A stretch of DNA of 64,000 nucleotides from Lotus japonicus (lineage: Eukaryota; Streptophyta; Magnoliopsida; Fabales; Fabaceae): positions 47,327,096 to 47,391,095 of the forward strand of contig NC_080045.1 in the NCBI RefSeq assembly GCF_012489685.1, written 5' to 3'. The translations under genes and the position numbers were made by a program. Positions 20,784-31,863 of this stretch are shown in pieces. Within the stretch, counting starts at the first letter, position 1. Each line of letters begins with the position of its first letter. The notes under the pieces were generated by a model that made no database searches, was not told the DNA's origin, and was given only the letters and a program-made list of their open reading frames with translations.

Positions 20784-23700
20784 ATGGCTGTTGTACCCAC
20801 TCGGCAACTTCACCCTGCTGCAACATTCTTCGATTCATTCCACACTTCTCACAGGTTCCACTCTCTCCGTTTCTTCAGGTACACTTCTTCAATCCACTGC
20901 TGTGGTAACTTCACTTCCTGCAAAACCCGGAACTGGGTCTTGTGCCATTCATTCAGTGGTAGAAGACCCTCCACGAGTTCCACTTTTATTGGTGTGAAGA
21001 AACCAATATTTCTGTGTAACTCGGCTAGGAGTTTCTGTAGTGAGAGCTGGTTGAGACGGTGGAATGAACCCACCTGCAAACACAATCGTCCGAAACCGCC
21101 GCGTGCGGTGTTAGATTATCAAGGTTCTGGAAATGGGCATGAGTCAAAATATGGTTTTGAAAGCTCAGATGAAGATGGTGATGGTGGTAGTGGTGGTGGT
21201 GATAAGAGTGGTGGTAGTACCATGGATAGGATTGTTGAAAAATTGAAGAAGTTTGGGTATGTTGATGGGATTGAGGAGCAGAGTAGAACAAAAGAGAGAG
21301 TAATTGAAAAAGGGTCCGTTGAGGATATATTTTATGTGGAGGAAGGATTGTTGCCTAATACAAGAGGTGGGTTTTCTCCAGAATCTCCATTTGGAATTGG
21401 AAGTGTTGGAAGTGATAATAGGGTGGTGAGGTTTCCATGGGAGAAGCCGATGGATAACGAGGTTGAAGAGACGAGGCCTCAAAGGAGAAAAAGTAAGACA
21501 TATCTCGCCGAATTGACTCTTCCTGAGCCAGAATTGAGGAGGTTGCTGAGGTTGACTTTTCAGAAGAAGCATAAGACGAGAGTTGGGAGTAGCGGAGTTA
21601 CTCAAGCCGTTGTAGACAGGATTCATGAGAAGTGGAGGACATCAGAGATTGTGAGGCTAAAGTTTGAAGGTCAGGCCGCGCTTAACATGAAGAGGATGCA
21701 TGAGATACTGGAGGTTTGCTATTTGCCTTTAGCTTCTTATATATTTAGAAAGTCTTGTTTTCATTATAAAACTTATGCAACATAGGAGCTTGTTGAATTT
21801 CTTGAAAGTAGATAGACTAGACCAACCAGAACTGTATTGGCTATCATGTCTTACATACATGGAAGATTTTTTTTGCAAGTAAATTTCATTTCTTTAGTGT
21901 AGTGATATATAATTGTGTCATCTTCTAGGGCACTCTCTTGAGTGGGCAAATGGATTGGAAATATTTTCTTCTTCAACCACAACATTTGTCAAAAGAGTCC
22001 AGATTTTACATAGGAATTGCTTTGAATGCTCTGATTTGAATGTTTGAATTGCCAATTTTATGTTGTCTATAGATTCCCTTTGGGGATTTATACTTTTCTT
22101 TATACACCACCGTCTTTGACTGTCAATAACTGTTGTTATATTCTTGTTTATGCTTCACACCACATTCAGAGAAAAACTGGTGGTCTGGTGATTTGGAGAT
22201 CAGGCAACTCTGTTTCCTTATACAGGGGTGTGACCTACGAGGATCCTTCATTGCAGCAGAATAAAAGGATATATAGGAAAAGCGAGAACTCATCTAAGTT
22301 TTTATCACCACCTTCTGATAAACTGATATATAGGAAGAGTGAGAACTCATCTAAGCTATTATCACCACCTTCTGATAAACAGATATATAGGAAGAGTGAG
22401 AGCTCATCTAAGCTTTTATCAACTCCTTCTGAAACTTCAGCATTGAAGCTTTCTGATGTTGCTTCTTATTCTGAGGCAAATACACCGATGGAGAAGTTGG
22501 AATCTACAAATGATCAGAAAGAAAAAGATTATGTGCCAAAAGTCAACTATGAAGATGAAGTAGACAAATTATTGGATGGTCTAGGTCCGCGATACACAGA
22601 TTGGCCTGGATGTGAGCCATTGCCCGTTGATGCGGATATGCTTCCTGCAACTGTTCCTGGTTACCAACCTCCTTTTAGAGTTCTTCCTTTCGGAGTGAGA
22701 GCGTCACTTGGTTTAAAGGAGGCAACTGCTCTGAAAAGGATTGCTAGGGGACTTCCTCCACATTTTGCATTAGGTTTGTCATTGTTTCCCTTATGCATGT
22801 GAAGTGTAGAATTTCATTGTGATTTTAAATTAATTATGAAATATAGGTAGAAGCAGGCAGCTTCAAGGTTTAGCTGTAGCCATGATTAAATTGTGGGAAG
22901 AAAGTTCTATTGCAAAGATAGCACTCAAACGTGGTGTGCAGCTAACTACCAGTGAGAGAATGGCAGAAGAGATCAAGGTGATTAATCAATGCTTTTTTCC
23001 AGTACCACTAATAAATTTGTTAAATTTGTATGCCATTTGTAATGCATAAATTTCATTTTTTGTTGAAATTGAGCATATTAGGCATCTATTAGGTGGACAT
23101 TGAATATTAACTATTAAGACTTGAAACCAGTCCACAATGTTTGTAATTCTTAAGGGTTTGGGCTCTTTAACATTCATGGATTAACTAATACACCTTTACA
23201 TCCATTAAAATCCACATTGCATATTGACTTGCTCAAAATGTTATATGAACGCACCTCCTTTTCAAATAGTTTCATGAACTAACTATCCCAAAAGCTTAAG
23301 CTGTTGGGAGAAGACACATGAGTGATTTTGTATTCTATTTCTAATACGCCTCCTCACGCAAGAGCCATTAGGCTTGAAGATGTGGGGAATGCACATATCC
23401 ACCTACCTTCTGTTGAAACTCAAATTAAATTTATCAGAATAATGGGGGCAATAGGGATTGAACTCCAGACCATAAAGGGCACAAGTGGGTGGAACTTGCT
23501 GATTACTCCAGACCACCTACATTGGCGTTGGATGGAATTTGCTGCTAAAATAAGATATCATTATGATATTATCAGTTTATAAGCATTTACAAAAATAAAA
23601 ATAGTCTGGTAGTTTGTAATATTTGCATGTAATACAATACTATGTAAAGGTTTATTGATGAATAGTTATTTTTATTGCTGGATGCAGAAATTGACAGGTG

Positions 23701-26700
23701 GTACACTACTGTCCAGAAATAAAGACTTCTTGGTCTTTTTTAGAGGAAAGAATTTTTTATCAGCAGATGTTACTCAAGCCTTGCTGGAGAGGGAAAGAAT
23801 CGCAAAAGCAATGGAGGATGAGGAGGAGCAAGCAAGATTGAGAGCGTCATCATTGCTCATACCAGCTATTAATACATCACAGCTATCAGCAGGGGCTGGG
23901 ACTCTTGGTGAAACTTTGGATGCAGATGCAAAATGGGGAAAGACATTGGACGAGCGTCACAAGCAAAAAGTTATGATAGAAGTAGAACAACTACGGCATG
24001 CCAATATTGTTAGAAAGTTAGAACAGAAGCTTTCCTTAGTAAGTTCTTAAAATTTCTCAAAGCAAGGAAGTCTCTTTCCATCTTGGTAATGGCCTTTTGT
24101 GTTTAATCTCATTACCTAGCATGATGATAGCGCTCTTTTTTCTATTGATTCTCTCGATGAAAACATAAACAAAACTTTGTGTTACTAGGGTTGATATTCA
24201 GCTACTTTTTGGTCTGAATGGCTGAACCATTTCATAACACTTTGCATTAATATTTTATCAAAAAGGAAAAATAAAATGGTTAGTTAAGTCTCATTTTTTT
24301 TAAAACAATTATCGACGGTGCTGGAAATGTCGGCAGTAGTTATAGGGACAATATTAGTGGAAGAGGTAGCATGAGGACAGGCAATGTTAGATTATCAGTG
24401 CTTGTTATTTTAAACCTGATTTCGTCAGTCAGGCGACAGTTTTTCTTGTATAGATGTGTGTCCTTAAGTCAATTCTGTGGATTAACAGATGCAATGTCAA
24501 TGATTATTGGTTAATGCCCCCTTCCCAAAGTTACAATCAAAGGAATCATTTTACCTTCCAGAAAATTAACCTCTTTCAACATAACTATTATGGAATGTTC
24601 CATACAGGAGGTGAAGGATCAGGGTTGTCTCATTGAATCCTGATCAGGCCAGTTTTAAACTATGCTACGAAAGATAATGAAAGAAGGAACAGTTAAGGCT
24701 ATAAGTTTACAAGGAGAATAGAGGCTTATTATTTCTTTTGTATCTGAAATTGATTCCCACATTGTCAAAAAGCCTGAGTCATAACATTACAATTAGGAAT
24801 TTTTTAGTTTTTCAATGTGTTTAATAAGACTCTCAAATAAACTCTTTACTACCAATGCTTTAGAATATTATGTACACCATGTCAGTGGTTCCTGGAGGCT
24901 TTGATAATTTTTCTTGCCTTTTTTTGGTTCCTAACTTCACCCTAGGATTATTTCTCGACGTAGATTTTTCATGATTGTGATCCCAGGATTTTTGCTTACC
25001 AGGCTGAAAGAAAGATAATGAGAGCTGAAAAGGCCTTAATGAAGGTGGAGGAGTCTCTGAAGCCATCAGATTACAAGGCAGACCCTGAAAGCATAACTGA
25101 TGAAGAGAGATTTATGTTTCGCAAATTAGGACTGCGGATGAAAGCTTTCTTACTTCTTGGTAGAGCTCTATCTAGATAAAATTGTCCTTACTCTATATTA
25201 TGACTACTTTGATTCACTTCACCACTAGCTAAGGGTGGGAATAGAAGAAAGCAATAGAAAAGGTTATCTTTGAAATCTACTTCACAGCAATAATATACCT
25301 GAATATTGTATCCCTAAAAGTTGAGAATCCATTCTACAAACCTCAAGCACCTTATAAGTCAGCTTCATGACCACTTAAACCTTGTCCTTCTCGATCATTT
25401 CTCCTTGATGCCTGTGAGCTTACTTTAATTATATGGTCCTGAAAAGGAATCTAATTCATGGTTTCAGGTAGACGTGGGGTTTTTGATGGTACTATTGAGA
25501 ACATGCACTTGCACTGGAAGTACCGGGAACTGGTCAAGATACTTGTAAAGGCCAAAACCTTTGAACAAGTTAAAAAAGTTGCACTGGCACTCGAAGCCGA
25601 GAGTGGTGGTGTTCTGGTTTCAGTTGACAAAGTTTCAAAAGGATACTCTATAATTGTTTATCGAGGAAAGGATTATCGGCGTCCTTCAACATTGAGACCA
25701 AAGAATCTCTTGACGAAGAGAAAGGCTCTAGCACGTTCAATTGAGCTCCAACGACATGAGGTATGTATACTAACAAAATTTATAATATCAATCTTCATGT
25801 AGATGTGGAGATGAACATTTGTAATGATCATTTCTTTTTTTACTGCACCTCCAAGACTACAATTTCAGCTGGAAGAACCACTAATGATGTCATTCATGAT
25901 TTTGTCTTGTATTTTGTAACCACTCACCCATCATAAGTGGTAACATTCTCATCTCCGTAATAAGAAGCCTAGTTTAAACAATGGAATGATAATAAATATA
26001 ATCTATTTCAGTCCATTTTATTCCATTTCATTTTGTTGTATTCTACCCTCTATTAGATATCCAAAGTCCAAACGTTGATAGATTTTACCAATTTGGTCCC
26101 CAGAACTTGATATCTCAATTTTTCATTAAAAGTGGCAAATTGACATCGTTTTAACTGCCATGTTATCTTTTAATGTTACAAAAAATTGAACTACGTTAAA
26201 CTTGAGCAGATAAGATGGAAAATTTGGAAATTTCAGGTTTTAAGGACTAAAGCGATAAATTTTATCTGAGGAAATAAATCGATATAGATATCGAAATAGG
26301 GTTTTACTCTGATTCTTTCTCAGCTTCTCCTTCTATGTATGTGCACATGCTTGTGTTTTTAATGTTCATAATAAATGCTCCTTGCTAACCTCTCTTTCTG
26401 TTGGCAAACAGGCACTCATGACTCATATTTCAACTTTGCAAAAAAAAGTGGTGAAGATCAGCACTGAAATAGTATGTCTTTTCTGATCTGATATTTTTAG
26501 TATCTCACATTGCAAGCCAAGATGTATTACATGTGGAAACTTGATATGATGAACAGTGCGCATGAACAGTGCTCATGAACAGTAGCAGTCAAATTGATAA
26601 GAACAGAATTTATTACAGAATAATTATGGAAGTACTGGTGTTCGAGAGCCAGTTCTCTCCTACAGATTCTGGAATTTTGAGAGTCCAGTCTCTCCCTAAG

Positions 26701-28299
26701 ACAACCACCCAATTTCTGAATGTCTAAACTAACGGCCACAACTCCTATTTATAACTAGAAATTTAATAACCACCCCTAGGCAGTTTTGATAGAACATAAC
26801 TAACATAAACTGATGTAAATAACTAACCCAATAACTACCCCAACAAATAATCAAATAATAACTTTCTAACTGCTACTGTTCACGAGCACTGTTCATGCGC
26901 ACTGTTCATCATATCAATACCCCGCCCTAAAAGATCCACCTTGTCCTCAAGGTGGGAAGTAGGCAATGCTCCTTCAATGTAGGTTGGCTGCTCCAAATGT
27001 TCTGCAGTTTTAATCAGTACTTCTGGAGTTTGACTCTGAAAAATACCTCCTCCTGGATCCCACTGTTTGAAGTTGGTCAAACCACTTAACGCAGCCCATT
27101 TTGTTCCTGTCTTCCCCTCTTTCAACAAGATCATCTCTGCAGATGCCAAGTGTTGCAGTCTGTTCAATGCCTGTCGTGGAAGATGCTTGATCCTTGAAAG
27201 ACATTTGACCCACATACCATTCCTCTGTCTTGGCTCCCCTTCTTTCTTCAGAGACTTGCGTCTCTTCATCGTCTTCGGTTGTTGATGGATCTTTCGATGC
27301 TTTCTCCACCGGGGTCCAAGACTCACTCCATCACCTCTTCTTACAACCTCTGCTTCAAGATTGGGTCTTTGCATCTCAAAGGTTAAGGATTTCTCCGCCT
27401 CTACTGTGGTCTCTATCATCTCTGATTTTGATTCTACTAAATGGCCTTCTCTTGCATTCTCCAAGACTTCATTTATCCTTGGGCTTTCTTCCTCTCTAGA
27501 ATCTTTAACATATACTGGTATGTCAGGATCCATTTCTGGTTGGAATTTCTTCAGTAAAGCCTTCACAAAATCCCACCATTTTGCATTCTGGTTTCTTCTT
27601 TTCCAGAAATACCACCAGAAGAAAGCATCTCCCGTCAAAGCCATCTCAGCCTCCGAGAACTTCTTCTCTTCAGCCATTTCCATGGCCTCACAGTGCTGCT
27701 CCACTTTGATCAACCACCAGTAAGCCTCTTTACCATCAAAGGTTGGAAACGCCTTACCTTCCCTCTTCTTAATTGTTGTCTTCTTCTCCATTTCTTCACG
27801 ATTCAATTGCACCACAGCACCTGGATGGTGCTCTGATACCAAATTGATAAGAACAGAATTTATTACAGAATAATTATGGAAGTACTGGTGTTCGAGAGCC
27901 AGTTCTCTCCTACAGATTCTGGAATTTTGAGAGTCCAGTCTCTCCCTAAGACAACCACCCAATTTCTGAATGTCTAAACTAACGGCCACAACTCCTATTT
28001 ATAGCTAGAAATTTAATAACCACCCCTAGGCAGTTTTGATAGAACATAACTAACATAAACTGATGTAAATAACTAACCCAATAACTACCCCAACAAATAA
28101 TCAAATAATAACTTTCTAACTGCTACTGTTCACGAGCACTGTTCATGCGCACTGTTCATCATATCAAAACTCCTGTTTCTGATCTTATTTGATTTCGACC
28201 ACTTTTCGTAGGCACAAATGGAGAAGGTTAAGGACGATGGAGATGAAGCATTGTATGACGTATTAGATTCTGCTTATCCTTCTGATGATGATAACTCTG

Positions 28300-28363
<64 letters not shown>

Positions 28364-28603
28364 TTTAATAAACCCCCGTCCAAAAAATCATTTTGAACTG
28401 TTTATCATTTTATATTTCTGTGTTAATATCTTATTTATATGTAGGTGGAGGATGGTGAGGAAGGAGATGAGGTATATCTTGAGACCTATATTAGTGAAGA
28501 TGATAGTGAAATTGAAAGTGAAGATGATAGTGATATTGAAAGTGAAGATGATAGTGATATTGAAAGTGAAGTTGAAACTGATGATATTTATTCTTTAACC
28601 TGA
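20784..28603 (+). CDS. CFM3: CFM3-type CRM-domain splicing factor, complete
   Basis: Nine exons join in frame to 924 residues: 20784-21713, 22170-22773, 22847-22977, 23688-24038, 25003-25159, 25468-25760, 26412-26471, 28212-28301 and 28445-28603. All introns are GT-AG. Three CRM (CRS1-YhbY) RNA-binding domains are visible. CRM1 (about 241-337) runs from [13 protein letters not shown] to [14 protein letters not shown]2 (about 486-590) runs from [20 protein letters not shown] to [17 protein letters not shown]3 (about 700-802) has [20 protein letters not shown] and [12 protein letters not shown]. The Ser/Arg-rich N terminus without acidic residues (1-100) fits an organellar transit peptide. The tail is acidic with SEDDSDIE repeats. 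CFM3 proteins are known for splicing chloroplast group II introns and for dual targeting; the same role here is inferred from domain order and similarity. The start is the first ATG that opens a transit-like sequence. The gene appears intact despite the LTR element in intron 7. Confidence 0.9.
22263..22433 (+). repeat. In-frame 57 bp tandem triplication in CFM3
   Basis: Three 19-residue units ([19 protein letters not shown] type, residues 342-398) follow CRM1. They differ at only a few positions and keep the frame. They form a Ser/Lys-rich linker between CRM1 and CRM2. Confidence 0.9.
26542..28166 (-). mobile_element. Gag-only LTR element in CFM3 intron 7, abnormal end
   Basis: Two 322 bp LTRs (27845-28166 and 26595-26916 on the plus strand) differ at one base by eye. 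Read on the minus strand, the 5' LTR is followed by ATT and the primer-binding site TGGTATCAGAGC (27830-27841). A gag ORF and a G-rich polypurine tract follow (about 26917-26928, AGGGCGGGGTAT). A 5 bp target duplication AAACT flanks the whole element (26537-26541 and 28167-28171). The left boundary is not the LTR. A 53 bp extension (26542-26594) ends it, made of ATTTG plus 48 bp that is the inverted copy of the LTR's U3 end. Both outer ends therefore begin TGATATGATGAACAG. There is no pol. Confidence 0.92.
26880..27791 (-). CDS. gag protein of the intronic LTR element
   Basis: The 303-residue ORF starts at the first ATG after the primer-binding site ([20 protein letters not shown]). It contains a retrotransposon gag core ([34 protein letters not shown]). 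The rest is charged and low-complexity, with no zinc knuckle, protease or RT. It ends inside the 3' LTR. A gag-only product fits the TR-GAG type of non-autonomous LTR element, mobilised by enzymes supplied elsewhere. It lies antisense to CFM3. Confidence 0.75.
   Translation of the reverse strand: MEKKTTIKKREGKAFPTFDGKEAYWWLIKVEQHCEAMEMAEEKKFSEAEMALTGDAFFWWYFWKRRNQNAKWWDFVKALLKKFQPEMDPDIPVYVKDSREEESPRINEVLENAREGHLVESKSEMIETTVEAEKSLTFEMQRPNLEAEVVRRGDGVSLGPRWRKHRKIHQQPKTMKRRKSLKKEGEPRQRNGMWVKCLSRIKHLPRQALNRLQHLASAEMILLKEGKTGTKWAALSGLTNFKQWDPGGGIFQSQTPEVLIKTAEHLEQPTYIEGALPTSHLEDKVDLLGRGIDMMNSAHEQCS
28302..28361 (+). repeat. (CT)n microsatellite at CFM3 intron 8 donor
   Basis: About 29 CT units follow directly on the GT of the splice donor (GAG|GTCTCTCT). 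The 143 bp intron therefore lacks the usual A-rich +3 to +6 donor bases. The acceptor is ATATGTAG at 28444. Confidence 0.85.
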
Positions 28604-29207
28604 GGAATTTGTCTCATGAAGTTGAAGATCAAGGGTCCTGTGATTTTGGGGATTCCTGACGCATGTGTGAATCATTAATGGCACTCAATATTCAGGAAAA
28701 ATATCATAGCTCCTTCAGATCAAACTCCCAAGAACTACATCCTCAATTCCATTAGATTATCATAGGGCATGCAATTGGACATGATCCTGAATCTAATTAG
28801 CTATACAGCACTACTTACTGAAAGATGTACATACACTTGTCTGTATGAAGTTCTCTAGAGTTGAATAGTTGAGGCATAGGACCGATTTTAGCTTATAGAG
28901 GAAATATCTGCTGATTTTCAGCACTTTGGTTTGTTGGGTTTATATAACCTCCATTCCAAAGCTATTAATGTTGTTACCACAAAGTTTAAGAAACTTTTCA
29001 TTTATGTGATGTAAAATATTATGCATACACAAAAACACCCTTAATTCCCTACTAATTATGTAATTAAAATAGAGAGGATAACTATGATTAGTAAAAGCAG
29101 TAAATTCTCATTTTGGTTTTCGAACTTAGCATATTTTTCATATTGGTTTTTACACTAAAGAAACCATGAAAAAAAGGACATGAACTATTTTTATGGTGGT
29201 CACTTTA
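28604..29207. other. CFM3 3' flank
   Basis: This is probable 3' UTR and intergenic DNA. No ORF or terminal-repeat element was recognised. Confidence 0.4.
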
Positions 29208-29484
29208 GGCCCTATTTGGAAAAACAGCTTAATTAAGCGCTTATGGTCATAAGCAACCATAAGCGCTTATTTATAAGTTATTTTAAAAAAATTATTAAAA
29301 ATATTAAAAATAAGTTGTATATAAGCATAAGCTCTTTTTTCATAAGCTATCATAAATAACTTATGAAAATAAGCTCAAAACAGCTTATGGTAGGTCATAA
29401 GTTGTTCTACATAAGCTCTCACAAACACTTGTACAAGAGTTTATGCTATCAGATAAGCTCAAATAAGCTCTCCCAAACGGGGCT
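29208..29484. mobile_element. Tourist/Harbinger-like MITE
   Basis: The ends GGCCCTATTTGG and CCAAACGGGGCT are imperfect inverted repeats. TTA duplications flank them (29205-29207 and 29485-29487). The 277 bp interior is full of ATAAGC/GCTTAT motifs able to fold on themselves. This is the size and target site expected of a Tourist-type MITE. Confidence 0.8.
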
Positions 29485-30114
29485 TTAGTCCTTAATATTA
29501 GCTCTGAACCTCCTACACTAAATAAATGGTTGCAGAAAACAGAATTTCAAGAACTGTTTTCACTAATGTGACCTCTAGAAAAAGATTCTTTTTTCATGTT
29601 TCTTTAGTGTAAGGATTAGTATGAAATGCAAAGTTCATGGACTAAAATGATGATTTAACCTTAATAAAAGAGAAGTAGGTTAGGTGAAGAAGAGATGATA
29701 TTATTTTGGTTAATTAAGAAAATTTTGAAATAATTATCATTTTGGTTATTATATGAGGGTATAGTTGTTAAAAGGAATACTAGACTTCGACTTTTAAAAC
29801 AACAATAGTTTTGAAGCAAATAAAATTTGAAGACTCATAGTTTTGGAATGGAGAGATAATCAAATTTCTTACACAAATTGTTTGTATTAATTATGAGAAC
29901 TTTGTGTATTTTTGTAATCTGCTGATAAAACAATTTGGAGAACTGGACACTTAACTTTCATTTTCAATGTTTTTAATATCAACTCAAGTCTCAAGTCTCA
30001 AGTCTTAAAGAAGACGGAAGGGCCAATTAACTTCACTTTTTCAAGAAAACAAGCATAATATGTTTGAAACTGATGGCTTTACCGACAAATGCATTGTTGG
30101 AAACAACATACTAA

Positions 30115-30376
30115 TCTATTATATAATATATTAATTCTGAAGCGCGAAATACAGCGTTGCCACGTGTCATTTACTTCAGCCACATCACATATTTTTCTTA
30201 GTTGTCATGTCATATAAAGATTAGAGTTTTTCATCTTCCATAACTCTACATGTAACTTCCATTATAATTAAATGCAAAAAGTAAATATAAACCTATTATA
30301 ATAATTTAATTTATTATTAAAAATATAAAAAGTACATTATCTAATTGATTATGAAATTTGAAAATAATTACAAAAC

Positions 30377-30440
<64 letters not shown>

Positions 30441-31534
30441 CTCTCATCCGTCTTTCAACCTAATTATATGCTCAAGCATGTGTTGCATGTGTCTTATTTT
30501 AATAGTATATTAAATCTGAAGTTGAGATGTGGAGTTGCTAGATCATAAAATTTTGCTCTCATTTCATGTCACATAAACAACTTTAAACAGTTGGAGCACT
30601 CTCCCTTTTTATTTTTCAACTTTCAAATGATCATTTTCTATAACATTTTTAACTCTATATCAACATCCAATAATTAGTCTCAATCTCAAATAAGAAAAAA
30701 GTTTGTGATATGACTGAATGAATATAATTAACATTTCATCTAACATCTCTTTAAAATACATTTGCACACCTTTTTTTGGTACATCAGAAAATAATGTGCA
30801 CACCTATAAAGTCACTTTAATCTATTATAATATATAAAGTTAAACTGTAAGTTGCAGATATGACATTCATTACAAGAAAAACGAGACAAAAATTGTTGGT
30901 AAGTTCTAAAAGTCATTAGTAAAGAAAAATCACTAACGGTCAAATATCAATCGTTATTAAGCTCTTTAGTAATATTAACCAACGATTTTCAAAAGCCATT
31001 AGTAACTTAGCGACGGTCTTAGCCGTCAGTAAGTTACTAACTACCTCAACTGTTGTGAAGTTATCGACGACCCAAATAGTAAGTAATACGTCAATTTAAA
31101 CAAAAAAATACATTATTAGGAACAAAAGTGCTTCGTCAGTATTTTTTTTAATATATTGCGCTCTTCGTGAAAAAAAAATAAAACATATTTATAGTTTGAT
31201 AAAAATTATCAACATTATTAAATAATATTATTTAAATATAAAATCTTAATATCAATTTCCATATTTAGCCTTCTTAAATTAATAAAGTAATAATAACTAC
31301 TAAATACAAAAAAATAAAATAAAATATTGAATATTGAAATTATTTAAGAAAATTTCTACTTATTAATTATTATTCTATAAAAATATATTATTAATATGGA
31401 ATTTTTTTTACATATTTATAAATAGGATAAATATAAATCAAAATACATCTAGACACTTCTAGATTATCTCATAAAATCTATGTTTTTTCATTCATAAAAC
31501 ATGTATATATAACCAACATATATTACATTACATG

Positions 31535-31594
<60 letters not shown>

Positions 31595-31744
31595 CTACAT
31601 ACATATACAAATACTATAAGAATTGAACAATTAATATGTTAATTTACTATTTTTAAAATCTTACCATTTCTTTTATGTTTTAAAAATTTATTATGCTAAA
31701 AAGATATTAATATATGTCTGCACAACGCGCGGGTTTACACCTAG
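30115..31744 (+). mobile_element. Second non-autonomous Helitron
   Basis: It begins TCTATTATATAATATATTAA after an A (30114) and ends GCGCGGGTTTACACCTAG before a T (31745). The 3' CTAG lies 12 bp after a GC-rich CAACGCGCGGG arm whose hairpin partner is degraded. The interior has an (ATT)n tract (30378-30436), an (AT)n tract (about 31538-31583) and no Rep/helicase ORF. Internal 5'-end-like sequences near 30823 suggest it is composite. It ends 119 bp past the stop codon of the adjacent kinase gene. Confidence 0.8.
30865..31100. repeat. CACTA-like subterminal sequence inside Helitron
   Basis: CATTACAAGAAAAACGAGAC resembles a CACTA-element end (CACTACAAGAAA). It is followed by inverted short motifs such as CATTAGTAA and ACGGTC/GACGGT, as in CACTA subterminal regions. 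Only one end is visible, so this is a captured or nested fragment. Confidence 0.4.
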
Positions 31745-31863
31745 TTTATATGGAATATAGATACATGATAATTAACATGACATATACTTGAAGTTAGATA
31801 TACACAAATTTGATAACTTCATACTTTAGTAAGATGGTAAAACCATGATTTGGCTGCACCATT

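Noticed and set aside
26527..26739. Short ORF repeated at 27790-27989 ([12 protein letters not shown] start)
   Set aside because: It is an LTR translation present in both LTRs. The gag start is taken at the ATG after the primer-binding site.
28218..28598. ORF continuing CFM3 exon 8 through the CT tract
   Set aside because: It reads through intron 8. Splicing 28301 to 28445 restores the acidic C terminus expected of the family.
30345..30548. ORF with a long isoleucine run
   Set aside because: It translates an (ATT)n microsatellite inside a Helitron.
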